Shown here in pieces: positions 1 to 10,679 of a DNA stretch of 64,000 nucleotides. Position 1 is the first letter of the stretch. Every line of letters begins with the position of its first letter. The position numbers were made by a program, and so were the translations under genes. This DNA is from Opisthorchis felineus (lineage: Eukaryota > Platyhelminthes > Trematoda > Opisthorchiida > Opisthorchiidae). The notes beneath the pieces are model-generated. The model saw only the letters and a program-made list of their open reading frames with translations. It ran no database searches and was not told where the DNA came from. Location: contig SJOL01008888.1 of assembly GCA_004794785.1 (NCBI GenBank), forward strand, positions 461,133-525,132, read 5' to 3'.

Positions 1-99
1 TTCTAAAAGCTGAGAGCTAAGCTTCTTCTACGCGCTTCCATTCGACTTCCAAGCGATCTTCGTCATCCGCATGACTGTGCGTTTCCAGTATCTTTCTAG

Positions 100-235
100 C
101 CAGATCAGCTCGATACGCTTGAGCTACTGAAACTTGTCGAAGTTGGTGAATGGAACAGCTCTGCTTTGGAACGCGTGATGCCGGCGGAAAGCGACGTGAT
201 AACCGAGCTCACGAAATGGCATAGTCAGAGTCAAG
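100..235 (+). CDS. Possible isolated exon, unidentified
   Basis: A 136-nt open stretch is bounded by a pyrimidine-rich acceptor ending in TAG at 97-99 and by a good donor (CAAG then gtgcgt, gt at 236). Read in phase 0 it gives 45 codons of charged, helix-like protein beginning PDQLDTLELLKLVEVGEW. I do not recognise the family, and it does not match the part of eIF3e expected upstream of the exon at 4697. The opposite strand also has an open, charged frame ending in a stop near position 18, so strand and reality are both uncertain. It may belong to a gene lying mostly left of the window. Confidence 0.22.
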
Positions 236-565
236 GTGCGTACTCTAGAAGGATGGGCAATCTTTAGTTGAGGTTTTCCATCGGTAACTGATATCCACTT
301 GGTCCGTTTAAGTCCTTGACTGTCTTGCAGTTGGTGGCCTCCAGGTAGCTCGATGTGAGAGTTTTTGCTGAAAGTTCGTACTGGCTAGGAACAGACGATG
401 ATCTGCACACAGCTGAAGCAGTCGCCCCAGAAGCAAAAAAAATTGAAGTTCCTTCTTCCGGAAACTTCTGGGTTTTCCTACATTTCGTCATTAAGTCCCA
501 CCACAGTGGCACTATTCTTGTAAAACCCGCATTCTCGCAGCAGATCACTCTGTTCTGTCATACCA

Positions 566-743
566 GCGAGATGGTTCAGTGGTTAGAGCGTGAATTTACT
601 GACTGGAATGTCCGTGGTTCGAACCCGACCTCTGCATATCCCTTTCTTTTGTCTAGGCTTGGGCAACCTGGCAGTATCCCAGCTCTCGTGCTCCCTTCGG
701 GTGGCATGGCAGCTAGGCACGAAATGGGTGTTACAGCTGAACT
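566..743 (+). repeat. tRNA-derived SINE, near full length
   Basis: The head resembles tRNA: an A-box-like GATGGTTCAGTGGTTAGAGCG, then a B box GGTTCGAACCC near 617-628. The non-tRNA body has the landmarks CTAGGCTTGGGCAACCTGGCAGTATCCC (split here by slashes: CTAGGCTTGGGCAA / CCTGGCAGTATCCC) and GGTGGCATGGCAGCTAGGCAC, ending in TTACAGCTGAAC. A T-rich ATTT tail follows. About fifteen copies of this family occur in the window. Confidence 0.85.
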
Positions 744-969
744 GTTTATTTATTTATTATTTTTATGCCCACATTCTTGTAGCAGGTCACTCTGTTCTGT
801 CGGTATGCTTTGCTTTTCGGTCTTCGATTTATCACTGTCTTAGAAATTTTTGTTGATAGTATTAGGAGATTTGGACATTTTCCCGTCGAGGTTTTGTCCT
901 ACAATCGAAGTCAGTCTATACAAAAATCGAAGCAGGAATGAATCAGGAGGATCGATGTGTTGCGAGGTT

Positions 970-1053
970 GTGGAAGCCTAGACAAACGCAGTCGAAATGC
1001 CGGGGTTGGATTCGAACCACGGACCTTTCGGTTAGCGCCTTAGTCCATCTCAC
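970..1053 (-). repeat. tRNA-derived SINE, head fragment
   Basis: The reverse complement shows the tRNA-like head with B box GGTTCGAATCC and the start of the body up to CTAGGCTTCC. The rest of the body is missing, so this is a truncated copy. Confidence 0.75.
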
Positions 1054-1054
1054 A

Positions 1055-1290
1055 AAGCCGCTTAATACTGTATAACTGTTTCACCCTTTTTGAGAACCAT
1101 CAGCAGTTCGCATTCCAAGAAACTCCAGATAATTTACACCCCCCGGTTAATAGGTGACTCTTCTGCCGCGAGTGGCTGATGAGCATTGTGATCAGCTTGC
1201 ACTCAGACAAGGTACAGCTTCTCTCGTCCTTCAGTCGCACCGTCCATATCACGTGGCGACCCACTGATTGGCATCTCAGGTGACGCTGTT
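1055..1290 (-). repeat. Hammerhead family 2 element, decayed
   Basis: On the minus strand a hammerhead-like core lies near 1070-1112: CTGATGG, then a loop, then GGGTGAAACAGTTATACAGT, with a mutated last A of CUGAUGA. The body to the right (1150-1290) has the family landmarks: a cactcagac-like segment, ATATCACGTGG near 1246 and the ATTGGC segment. Seven other copies or fragments lie at about 18.3, 18.9, 25.1, 33.0, 39.5, 43.5 and 46.3 kb. Confidence 0.6.
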
Positions 1291-1528
1291 TCAGACAAGC
1301 TTATCGCAGCTTGTTAATTTTCCTTATTCTGAACTGCTTATGGATGACTGTGCAGTATGGGAGGATTTTGAAATCTTAACATGTTTATTTAATGTCTATA
1401 CCGTACTACTTTATGCAAACTGTGTAAAAGGAAATTGGTGGAAATTCACCCATCGGGTTTATAAAACCCCAACGCATCACCTTAGGCGTTGCCTAATACT
1501 AACAACTCCGTTTGGTTTTGAATGAAAT

Positions 1529-1628
1529 CGTTCATATGTGACACCGATTCGGTGCCTAGTTGCCATGTCACCCGAAAGAAGTATAAAGACTGAGGTACTG
1601 CCGTGTTTGGGTTCGAATTGCGGACTGA
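1529..1628 (-). repeat. tRNA-derived SINE, strongly diverged
   Basis: The reverse complement retains TCGAACCC, GGCAGTACCTCAG, GGGTGACATGGCAACTAGGCACCG and ATATGAACG in the order of the SINE body. The A box is lost. Confidence 0.65.
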
Positions 1629-1640
1629 ATCAGATGGTCC

Positions 1641-3560
1641 CCAAACCAAACCCCTGCACTCTTCTTGCGGATATGCATTGCGTGGGTCTCTCTATGACAA
1701 GCTGATTGCAGTCGCTTCCAGTAGGGTCTAATTTTGATTCTATCTGTAACGATTTACTTCGTGTCATGTGGTTTTTTACGATCACCGTCCTGATGCCTCC
1801 CGGATTCGCTTCCGGACTCCAAGTGATAATCATAGGACAATGGGATTAATCGACAGATTCACTTTGATGTTCCCGGATGTGAGTATTGATCTCAGTTGTT
1901 TTCGCCCAGTGCCCCTTACCGTTTCCAGTGTACGTCATTCAGTTTATTAGTTTATGTGCGCTGCAACGCCGTGAGACCGGGCACACTCGTACAATCACCG
2001 TGTCCCATCGTCACACGTTAGCGGAAGCGATGTATCGCTTACCGCTTGTGTCCGTCTCGGTGATACAGTTGCGAACAGCATTGTGATTGGTATTCAACCC
2101 ATGAACCGATGGTTTTGAGACTTAAGGGGGACGTTTATTAGTTAGTAAGGAAAATAATCTTTTCAGTATAGTATGATTGTAGTTATCATGTGTGTAACGA
2201 ATAAAAACAAGAACAAGGCGCGTTGTTCAATATTAGTCATCGTCCGTTTGGTGCACAACTTGCGCTGATACGAGACTGTTGGTGGCCAGTGTAACAGTAA
2301 ACTTGCAACAGTTTTCGCTTACAGGGCTCAGAAATTTAGGGGCGGTTGACAACTGCCTCGGCCGTGCACGGTATTTCTGCTTTGGTTTTCATAGCTACTT
2401 GGTGAACAATCCGGAATGCGGATTGCGGTTTGATACATTGGTCTGAAGCAATGAGCTACCGTTTTACCTTTCTTCTCATCTGTGCCAGTTGTCTCATCAT
2501 CCGTCAATGTATCTTTGTTAAATGTGAATCCTGGGGCAAGTTACCTTTGCCAAGTAAGGTCACCGGTCGGCTGGGGAATGGGATTCTTACTTCAACCGCA
2601 TTGAATCATTTCTGACGAACAGGGATGCGTAATTATCTCACAAGACAGGTTGAAAGCTAGTGAATAATTCCTTCTTTTACGCACCGGTTTCGCTCGAGCC
2701 AAAACTCAATAATCTGGTGGACAAAACCGCCCTTTAAAATGACGCGTAGCCTGATATTCGGTTTACGGTATACAGTCATTATTATTCACGAAAAAAACAG
2801 TCATGTTGGCGGTAACTGGGACACGGATACACGGTTTTTTATTGGACTCCCACTCTCCAGCGTGGTTATGCATACATTTGCCAATAGAAGACCATATGGT
2901 GTGCCAACAACTGCGCTGTCGCTGTGGAATACGAATCCCACATGGTGTACCGACGCAGGTGTTTGTCTAAGGAATCAAAGAATGATTTCTCTCAACTACG
3001 TAATCTCGCATAAAAAGGTGGTGATCCCGATTAGGGGCACGTAGGTTAACGGGGAACATGCATAAGTGTGGAGCGACTTTACTTCCTTGATCACTTCAAC
3101 AAACTGGAACGATCTCATATGCTATACTGAGCTAATTCGGCGCGTATGGATTGGAGTCACACTGGGATCTATACGTGACTGAAATCGGATACATTGGATT
3201 TGGGGGTTTATGAACCTTGGGTAGACTGTGTTCATTTGTACCTCTTGTATTAATAGTATCAAACTGTATAGGGGTTGTAAAATCACCACCAAATGGACAC
3301 GTGACACACGTGACATGGGATAATGTTCTGTCATCCCATTCTTCAATGCTCCACTAACATGCTCCAGAAATAAGTCTATTCCACGGACTACGTCTAATGG
3401 ATTTCCACCTCTTTATTGCCGTCCCACCATAAAGAAAAGAAGATTTGTCAGCTGTCAGAATCTGCTCGGATAGTTTTTTTTTAAACCGACCACTGATTCC
3501 CTCAGGGGTATTTCGCAATCAGGTGATCAGGAAACGGGTAAAGCAAAAGTTGATGCACTC
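1641..3560. other. No gene seen
   Basis: Stops occur frequently in all frames and no open stretch has convincing flanking splice sites or a recognisable protein. I see no named repeat here, although old repeats too diverged to recognise by eye are likely. Confidence 0.5.
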
Positions 3561-3564
3561 AAGG

Positions 3565-3860
3565 CTTGCATCCAGCACCGGAAGCCAGAATGGCCTGGTC
3601 ATGTGCTACGAATACAGAGTTACCGTCTGTCGTGCCTAATTTGGAGTGGCGGAAACCTAGAGGTGGACAGAATATGACGTGATATAGGGGAATGAAGTTA
3701 CGAAGATTGCGTGCGCTGCTGGTGCCCAGGATGCAACCCACATGACCCTCCGCATACCTGTTTGGAGACACGGAGTGGTATGGTGGCTGACAGTTGTCGG
3801 CGCTGTTCATGCGGTCAGTTCCTCTCCCGACTACTGGACTGAGTGTGGGAGGCGTAGCCA
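3565..3860 (+). pseudogene. RTE-type LINE reverse transcriptase C-terminus, fragment
   Basis: Translation across two frames gives the C-terminal part of a trematode RTE retrotransposon protein: KPEWPGHVLRIQSYRLSCL, corresponding to the usual RWLGHVLRM block, and later a CLET...CRRCSCGQFLSRLLD block. In-frame stops and at least one frameshift show it is dead. It is a 5'-truncated piece like the other LINE remnants in the window. Confidence 0.7.
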
Positions 3861-4696
3861 CCCCGGTTGCTAGGCTAGTTCTAGGTTCCTCTTCCTGTCC
3901 CACTTTCCATTACATAGCTTTGTTCAAATATTGACATGCTTGTACGACTGAAGTGCCGATGTTCTCTGGTATTACTGTCAATGATATGTTCCTCAAAAAT
4001 GGATGTTCTGAATGATTTTTGGGGAGAAGACAACGCCGCTGAACTTGCATCGGACAACAAACGAAAGTCTGCACGAATTACCGGTCCAGCGCTCGATGAT
4101 CAACATCAGGCCACATGACCTTATCTTCCGGATATGATCGGTGTGATGTTAGTTTTCGTTAGCGGTCTGGGCGTTTTTCGCGACTACCTGATCGAAAATT
4201 TCCTCTCGTTCTAACTTGACTGATGTTATTCCGAAAACCGCTGTGAAACGTAAAAAGCAGTCCGTTTCCTCTTGGAACGTCTCTCTTTTTGGCCGTTTAC
4301 TTACCTAGGAGAGGTGTATTTCATACCACACTTAAGGTATTAGGTAACCCCCTGAAAGAAAATAGACATGAGGAGCGGGGATTTCCAGCATTCTCTGGAG
4401 ATATTTATAAGCCTAGCACATCACCCATCAATCCTTGACTGACAGGCAAGCTATAGGGTGACCATTTTCCTTGGGAGGATTTTTGTCACCGTTGAGGAGG
4501 CATTTGTGGGCGTCGTACGCTACAGTAGTTGGCGTTCATTCCATTCACTATTTGAGTGATCCTCGGCATAAAACGTGTTGGCTACATTGACGCAGCGTTC
4601 CTCGATAAGATTTTTGTCTCCCGAATTCCGTTTCACCTGGTTAGAAATGACACATTGTACGGTTATTTCTCTCCCGGACCTCTTTCTCTCCTGTAG

Positions 4697-4806
4697 GTCT
4701 TACCAAACGATTTCTTCCTCACTGGTTGCTTCGAGGAATTCATCGAGAATGCCCGTCTGCTCATGTTTGAGTCGTTTTGTCGAATCCATCATAGTGTGGG
4801 CATCAG
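4697..4806 (+). CDS. EIF3E: Eukaryotic translation initiation factor 3 subunit E, internal exon (PCI region)
   Basis: eIF3e (INT6) is a PCI-domain scaffold subunit of the eIF3 complex, which acts on the 40S ribosome in the cytoplasm during translation initiation. This 110-nt exon encodes [18 protein letters not shown], then [18 protein letters not shown], closely matching the helical PCI segment at about residue 325 of the roughly 445-residue animal protein (NDFF..., EDFIENARL..., ETFCRIH...). The acceptor is ctctcctgtag (AG at 4695-4696) and the donor is AG|gtaagtc at 4807. The exon starts in phase 0 and ends with two bases (AG) that join T at 11777 to make a serine codon, exactly as the protein alignment needs. 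Earlier exons, about three quarters of the protein, are not recognised to the left. Confidence 0.85.
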
Positions 4807-6370
4807 GTAAGTCACTCTGTTTACTCGGGTCTCAATTTGTCTTCATTTTGTTGTTCTATACTTGTTCCTATCTGGAGAGGGTCCTTGGACGTGCGATCTA
4901 CTTTTCATAACCATCTGTGGAGTGTAACTAGTTCGCGAATGAGTTGTTTCTTCCAACGTTCCCGCCAGACACGGGCAGTGCTGTGGACGTAAAGGTGGTC
5001 AGACACAGAAAGCCTTTTCGCCTGTTTACAACACATTGGCCACGTTTCTGATCCGCAAAGCCTTGTGTATCATACGACAGTTTTGTTAACTCCATCTTTG
5101 ACGAACGAGCCGATGTCACCGATGATAGAACGGGTATTGGACTTTGGCATGGGCCTCCTGGCCTTACCCATTTGTGGAACGATCTCATCTTCGGTAGCAT
5201 CTGGGCCGTAGGTGAGACATCTGTTTGTGTATCACAAGTAGATTTTGCAGGGCTGCGATGCACTCCACACCCTTATAGGGATGAGAAACCAACTCACTAT
5301 GCTTAGGTTTGGAAAACTGTCGGTGTCTCCGAATCTCTGCCCGAGTCTGGTGGGAACATCGGTTGTTTTTTGCAAGAACCGACTCTCCTCTGACAGGCAA
5401 GCTGGTCACACAGTATAAGTTAAACTCTCACGATCAGGAACTATTTACCTCCTTGACTATTTTTGGTCCACCCATCGAAGGCGTGGGTCGATCGGTCGGT
5501 GTCTTAGATCTCCGGACAAGGATCTCTGATATTAAGCGCCGTGGCATAAGCACGCAGCCAGTAGCGCGTATGCTTTAGAGCTTATCACCTTCAATACCTT
5601 GCTACCCCGATCCCTTCTCCGTTACTAAGGTAAAATGACTCAACGCCATTGAATTCCAGGCCATTATTTCCAGTGTGTGATTGTGCTTCCGTCAATTCTC
5701 CCCTACCCCCGGGCAATAAAACCCACAACATGGACGAACGCGCTTTGGCAAATGTCTAATAGATGACTGACTGACAGTCTGCTTTCAGCGTTTTGTCATT
5801 CCTAAGTAATATTTTTATCACTTGATGAAAAGTGTGCCGCATGGTCCCGCCCAATACCACAAAAAACCTTCCACTATCAATTGGCTAGATTTGCACTTGC
5901 CAAAAAGTTGTGAATTTCAATAGTGTATAAACTCCAGCGTATTTCGGGCTGCAAACAATTGGTTTTTTGTTTACAACGGCATTGGATTTTCCGAGTTTCA
6001 ACCCGTGACGTCTTCCCATGGTCCTAACGACAAACTCCTCTATTTCTCGTAATACAGTGCCGCGCGTTACGTAAAGTTGGATTGATCGATATCAACAGTG
6101 CTGGTGATTTCTCGGGGGTTCGACTGAGTCGAGCCACAAACAGATCGGTTGCATTTAAAAAGCTAGTTTGCCGTTTGCGTATTCTTTAACGATGCTACTC
6201 GCCTAGCTGCAGTAATCCCCCCAGAAAAGGGAGGATGATACTGTGAGCATTCTTACCTCTTCTCACAAAATTTGAGAGTAAATTGTAGCTGAAGAAAAAC
6301 ATCACTGTAGTCTGTCTCCGGGATTGGCTTTTCTCCGAGAGGATTACTGTGTCATGTCCGCATGGAAGCA
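4807..6370 (+). other. First part of the 7.0-kb eIF3e intron, no feature recognised
   Basis: This intron sequence runs from the donor at 4807 towards the acceptor at 11776. The open frames here are short, have no recognisable domains and lie in non-coding-looking sequence. I see no other gene. Confidence 0.5.
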
Positions 6371-6508
6371 CTGTATTCCAGTGGTTGGGGCGCGAACTTA
6401 CTGACCGGAAGGTTCGTGGTTCGAATCCAACTCCAAAATCTTGACTGCTTCTGTCTAGGCTTGGGTGGCGTGACAGCGAGGCACTGGAAGGATATTGCAG
6501 CTGAACGT
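6371..6508 (+). repeat. tRNA-derived SINE with a shortened body
   Basis: The A-box-like part is CCAGTGGTTGGGGCGCGAAC and the B box is GGTTCGAATCC near 6417. The body jumps from CTAGGCTTGGGTGG directly to CGTGACAGCGAGGCACTGG, so about 45 bp is deleted relative to other copies. The end is TTGCAGCTGAACG followed by a T run. Confidence 0.8.
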
Positions 6509-7849
6509 TTTTTTAAAACTGTTTTTCACACGGTAGTTCATGATTGTGTCATCCGGTCGTTTGCTGTTCTCTGCCAAAATGTTTTGTTATAGTGCATTTG
6601 GGCTCTGGAGACAAATTCCCCAGCACCAGAAGAAACTCAAAAAAGTAAAACGAGGACACAATACACCTGTTAAAGCAGAACTTATTTACATTTATTCATG
6701 TATTATGAATGAGAGGTTAAAGTGAATTCTATCCGATCCCTCCATCAATACCAACTTAATTTGCAAATAAGTGTTTGTCGCAACATTTCCCAATTATCAT
6801 CTTTATTCGTAGTGGCTTCTCTTGGAGCAGAACTACCTCTTTTTTGAATTTCTAGATGCGTATTCAATTCAAGATATAAGATGGGACTGCCCTTGGCGTT
6901 CAAGGTCTTTATTATATGTAGTCTATCAAAGCGGCACAAGCTTCTTGAAGCATCACTTTCCTATAATATGTCACAAATAATTGCATACACCTTCTAGGGA
7001 GTTGAATTTGTTAAACTTCGTGAACACGGGAACAAATCTGTCCGAGATAAGCCCACTTGTGGGTCTATCGGTACGGTATTCCCACACGGATTACGCTAAA
7101 TTGCGCAACCGCATCTTCCGTAATAACATTTAGGAGGTGTTTTCTAACTTCAATTTGCAGCACCAGGTCCCTACAGGACAAAGTCAATTGAGGCCTTCAA
7201 GGTTCTTCAATAGAGCATCTGCAGCAGTTGGATGCACGCTCGGTGCTGTCGGCGTTGAATGGCGATATATGCACCCACCTTTTGCAATACCACCGAGGGA
7301 ACCTCCATTTTACGTTCTACGTTCACTGCTCGCTCCCAAAGACTACATACCGTATGACTGGGAAAACGCTGATGCGGCATGCATTACTAAACTAGAGAAT
7401 GTAGTCTCCGAAACCAGTTTCCAAAATGAACAAACAGCTAACAGCAGACGTAAATGCACTACACTTCCTTTAGCCAAACTTTCCACTGTTGTCATGGTAT
7501 CTACTTCAAAGCCATTATTGGTCTTCTAGTCGGTCGAAATGTCCGGTCAGAGTCAGCGAGACAAATTGACACAGCGACTGTGCACAGTCGCATTCCACAA
7601 ATGTCTCTTCTTGGCCCTGCGTTGTTTTAATCTATATCAAAGTCCCGCCCACAAGCGTCTAGTCTTCGTGTCTGGCCGATGACATAGTTTGATACACATA
7701 GTCAATGACGTGGCTCTGCGTCTGGACTACTTGAACTGTCGCCCATTTTTATACCGCTCTACTTCAATCGTATTAGGTCTGGTGCAACAAACAGCATACA
7801 AAGGGCTGAAACCTGCGTGTCTGGTAAATGAAGAGCAGACTCGAGTTCC
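6509..7849. other. eIF3e intron, nothing firmly recognised
   Basis: A 130-codon open frame on the + strand ends near 7529, but it has no recognisable domain and begins without an ATG. No splice sites support it. I treat it as chance or as old repeat sequence. Confidence 0.4.
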
Positions 7850-8125
7850 TGGGTCGATTCCCGAGATAGAATTGACCTGGTTACCCTCCTGATGAATATG
7901 ACATTCAGCTGAATCCTGGCTGACTCTCCCGTTAACACTGATGTAATTGGCAAATGAGTGTCTGTCGTCTACAACTTAGTGTCTAAGTCCGATACGGGGT
8001 CTAAGCTTACCTGATGAAACTAGTACTGAGCTGTGGAAAAATTTTCATCAGCCTTATCAGTAGTGTCTTGTGGAGGGAGATGCTTGGCTGTCGTGAATAT
8101 CGTTCCAACAAAAACATGAGGCGGT
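7850..8125 (+). repeat. Hammerhead family 1, body fragments
   Basis: Two pieces in plus orientation match the family body. One is near 7900-7960 (CATTCAGCTGAATCCTGGC, GACTCTCCCGTTAAC, then GGCAAATGAGTGT). The other is near 8028-8125 (TTTTCATCAGCCTTATCAGTAGTGT, here shown only in part, then GAATATCGTTCC and ACATGAGGCGG). The ribozyme core is absent from both. Confidence 0.55.
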
Positions 8126-8259
8126 CATTTTTTTTTCGATGAAGGGATTCTTTTCTTCCGGTCTCAGAAAAGTTCGCAGACTTGATTTATTTTAAAAAGA
8201 TAAGGCACGATAATCCGTTCGTTCCAGAATATTGTCTGATTCTCATAAATGAAACTATT

Positions 8260-8375
8260 AACAAGGTTGCTGAAAACTCTTCGACAGCCCACGACCGGTT
8301 TCGCCCTTCTTGGGGCTCATCAGGTAGGCGCAGTCCCCTAGTTTCCGTCAACCTTATGTTCTGTTAGGTGAGCGT
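8260..8375 (-). repeat. Hammerhead family 1 element fragment with an intact core
   Basis: Minus strand. The ribozyme core at 8287-8329 is embedded in the usual family flanks: ACGGAAACTAGGGGACTGC on the 5' side and TGTCGAAGAGTTTTCAGCAA on the 3' side. The 5' flank continues to GAACATAAGGTTG. It lies inside the long eIF3e intron, antisense to the gene. Confidence 0.8.
8287..8329 (-). ncRNA. Hammerhead self-cleaving ribozyme motif, all core bases present
   Basis: Read on the minus strand: stem I GCCTAC pairs with GTGGGC (six pairs, one G-U). The core CTGATGA is at 8317-8323. Stem II is GCCC (rc of 8313-8316) with GGGC (rc of 8303-8306) around a CAAGAA loop. GAAA is the complement of 8299-8302. 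Stem III is the minimal palindrome ACC/GGT, and GTC is the cleavage triplet, so the cut is expected between the complements of 8293 and 8292. A three-pair stem III without a real loop suggests activity as a dimer or in a tandem transcript, as described for hammerheads in Penelope-like elements and retrozymes. Activity itself is not shown. Confidence 0.8.
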
Positions 8376-9091
8376 AGACATGCTACGTGTGAATTAACAC
8401 GTAATTTCAGCGGAGATGCCCCGAAGGGATCTTCTTCCAAATTTCCCTCACTTTCATGCATTGATTTCGTTCCGCGAACATTGGATACTTGGAAGGTTGT
8501 TTTTTATGACGGACAGATAGACACTCAGAGTGGGATTAAAATGCCGACCGGGTAGCATAAAATTTTCGTATCACACGCGCTGGTCTCGTTAATTAAAGAA
8601 GTCGTTCGTGAGGTATTTGTCGGGAAGGTCAGATTCCTGAAGATAGTCGCAGAATGCCAGAAACCTACCGAGACCCTTAAGCTCCACCAAAGTCTCAATG
8701 GGGAAACCTGCAAGCATCCAGGCCAGTCAATCTATCAATCAATTCAGCAAAGGCTGACGAATGTTCCGGCACTCGCTTGTTCGTAATAAAGCTGTTGTGT
8801 TCCTTGTTGGCGAGTCTTTTCTGGTACTAAGGCTCTTGAGCGGGGACAGCAGAAGATACAACAGTATCTTTACAGTCTGCTCTGGTTGTGTTAATAAATA
8901 CTACACATGGTCCCTCATCGAAGTGTTCCACCGCCCGCAGTGCCGTCGTAATCTTTCATTGACGTGCTGGGTCTGTGCAGTAGTATGAGCAATAAATGCC
9001 ACAGAGTAAAGGACTGTTATCCATGATTTACGTTACAGTGGTGGTGGCTTCGTTTGATTTGTGTTGAGTTAATTTTTTATTGTTGAGGTCG

Positions 9092-9236
9092 AGATTGCTC
9101 AATGGTTAAGGCGCGAACTTACTGACCGGAAGGTTCGTGCCTGCCTAGGCTTCAACAACCAGGCAGTATCTCAGCCTCGGTGATTCCTTTGAGTGGCATG
9201 GCAGCTAGACGCCAAAAGGGTGTTACAGCTAGACGA
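9092..9236 (+). repeat. tRNA-derived SINE lacking its B box
   Basis: The head GAGATTGCTCAATGGTTAAGG and CCGGAAGGTTCGTG is followed directly by CCTAGGCTTCAACAACC, so the B box and about 30 bp are deleted. The body GGCAGTATCTCAGCC and TGGCATGGCAGCTAG, and the end TTACAGCTAGACG, are normal. Confidence 0.8.
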
Positions 9237-10030
9237 TTCCTATTATTTCTTGTTCTTTTTTGTTCTTAACCGTGCCCATGGACGATATTCTTGGCGATGG
9301 TCTACTTCACACTTTACCTTGTTGTCACATTCCAGAATCGAAGAAACAATTTGACAATCTTTTCAAGAGTAGCCGAATACGAATAAATATGATTCTGGCA
9401 GATGACAACTTTACAGTAGAAGAGTCTGTCTGTCTGTTTTAGACGCTGCAGTCCTCATTTACTCCAAGTTTTCATCAGCGCTTGCATTGCTTCAATGTAA
9501 ACCATAACTGCTTGGTTTTTTTAAACAAATTCACTAAGGTCCCCTTTTTGATTCTAACCCTTATCGGAGGCTTATGAAGCGGCCACTGGTTGAGTTCACA
9601 CTTAGCAAGAATTTAGGTTTTGGATAGACATAGCTTACTCTGAGGTCTTGTGTCTTGTTCGCATACTTGCTCAAGCAAGAACAGAGAAAGAACGTGAATT
9701 TATGGAACCGTGGTACCTCACTGAAGAAACTATCAACAAACATATCGAAATTGACCCATTTATCAGCCAGTAACCGCAAGAGAATGCCAGAACCACAGAG
9801 CCCTGAGCTGCACAAACAACCAGACGAGCAACTCATAAGAGGAGCAGGAGAGCCCGATTCAAACAGACACATCACTCTGATTGCAGGAGCCGCCCAGTTA
9901 ATAAACCAAAGTGCCAAATTAACCAGCGGACTTAGGGACACCAGCCGTTACAATGTAGAAAATAGAGCGGTGCAACCAACCAGTGAATCTCGAAATTAGA
10001 CTACAACGCAATGCAAATCGAGAGGCCAAG
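9237..10030. other. eIF3e intron, unresolved sequence
   Basis: Overlapping open frames of 114-126 codons occur on both strands at 9561-9999. Neither carries a recognisable motif or a start and splice context, and each looks like the shadow of the other. The sequence adjoins a hammerhead-like family 3 repeat and may be part of the same element. Confidence 0.35.
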
Positions 10031-10079
10031 GAAGCAACCACCAAAAATAGAAAGTATTTGCATAACCGGTCAGCTCAAA

Positions 10080-10305
10080 GGGACGCAGACCACAACGCAA
10101 CAAAGGTCGTAAACGGACCAATAAATTCACCCAGCTAGCCAATCACGTTAGAAGGTGCTATATAAATCCACGCAGGCATTGAGGTAGTACCCACCCAACT
10201 GCCCACTGATAATGTCTCCTCTTATGGTGACGAAACGTTTGCAAGTCAGCTGTCAGGCTCGGCAAACAGATCAACAGCCACCTGCTTAACAAACAGTATC
10301 CTGTA
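10080..10305 (+). repeat. Repeat family 3 (possible hammerhead-like element), copy 1
   Basis: Landmarks shared with copies at 40.06-40.34 and 44.15-44.37 kb: GCCAATCACGTTAGAAGG, a segment like CTATATAAATCCACGCAGGC, GTACCCACCCAACTGCCCAC, then TGATAATGTCTCC, GTGACGAAACGTTTGCAAGTC and AGGCTCGGCAAACAGATCAA (20 bases). The order CTGATRATG...GTGACGAAAC...AAGTC resembles a hammerhead with GTC as cleavage triplet. Stem I pairing is poor, so ribozyme status is uncertain. Confidence 0.6.
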
Positions 10306-10679
10306 CCTCTTTGCCTCATAACAATCTCTATATTCCTAATGAATGTTGCTCTCCATTAGACAAAAACTCGGTCACATCGAATCCTTTCAGGCAGGAACTC
10401 TGGTCTGTACTCTGTTTGCAATTTACTGCAACTTCTCTGGACTTGTTTATTTGGCAATGCGCTAAATACATCCAAACGACGCTTGTCTTTACTAGTCGTA
10501 TTTGGTTTCTATCCAGTTTTAAAGTCGGATATTAATCTTGGATCGTTCTCATTTTGCCACCTTCGTTACGGATCTTCATCTAAATAAATTTTCATGGTTT
10601 TGTGGCAGTTGCGCACTGGTACTGTTGTCCAGAATGATCATACTGACTGGAAAACCGGGCGGCTTTATGCAATATTTTC

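Noticed and set aside
3559..3903. 114-codon minus-strand frame
   Set aside because: It is the antisense shadow of the RTE C-terminal fragment on the plus strand.
9561..9999. Pair of opposed ORFs of 114-126 codons
   Set aside because: Each is the shadow of the other, neither shows a family signature, and they adjoin a repeat.
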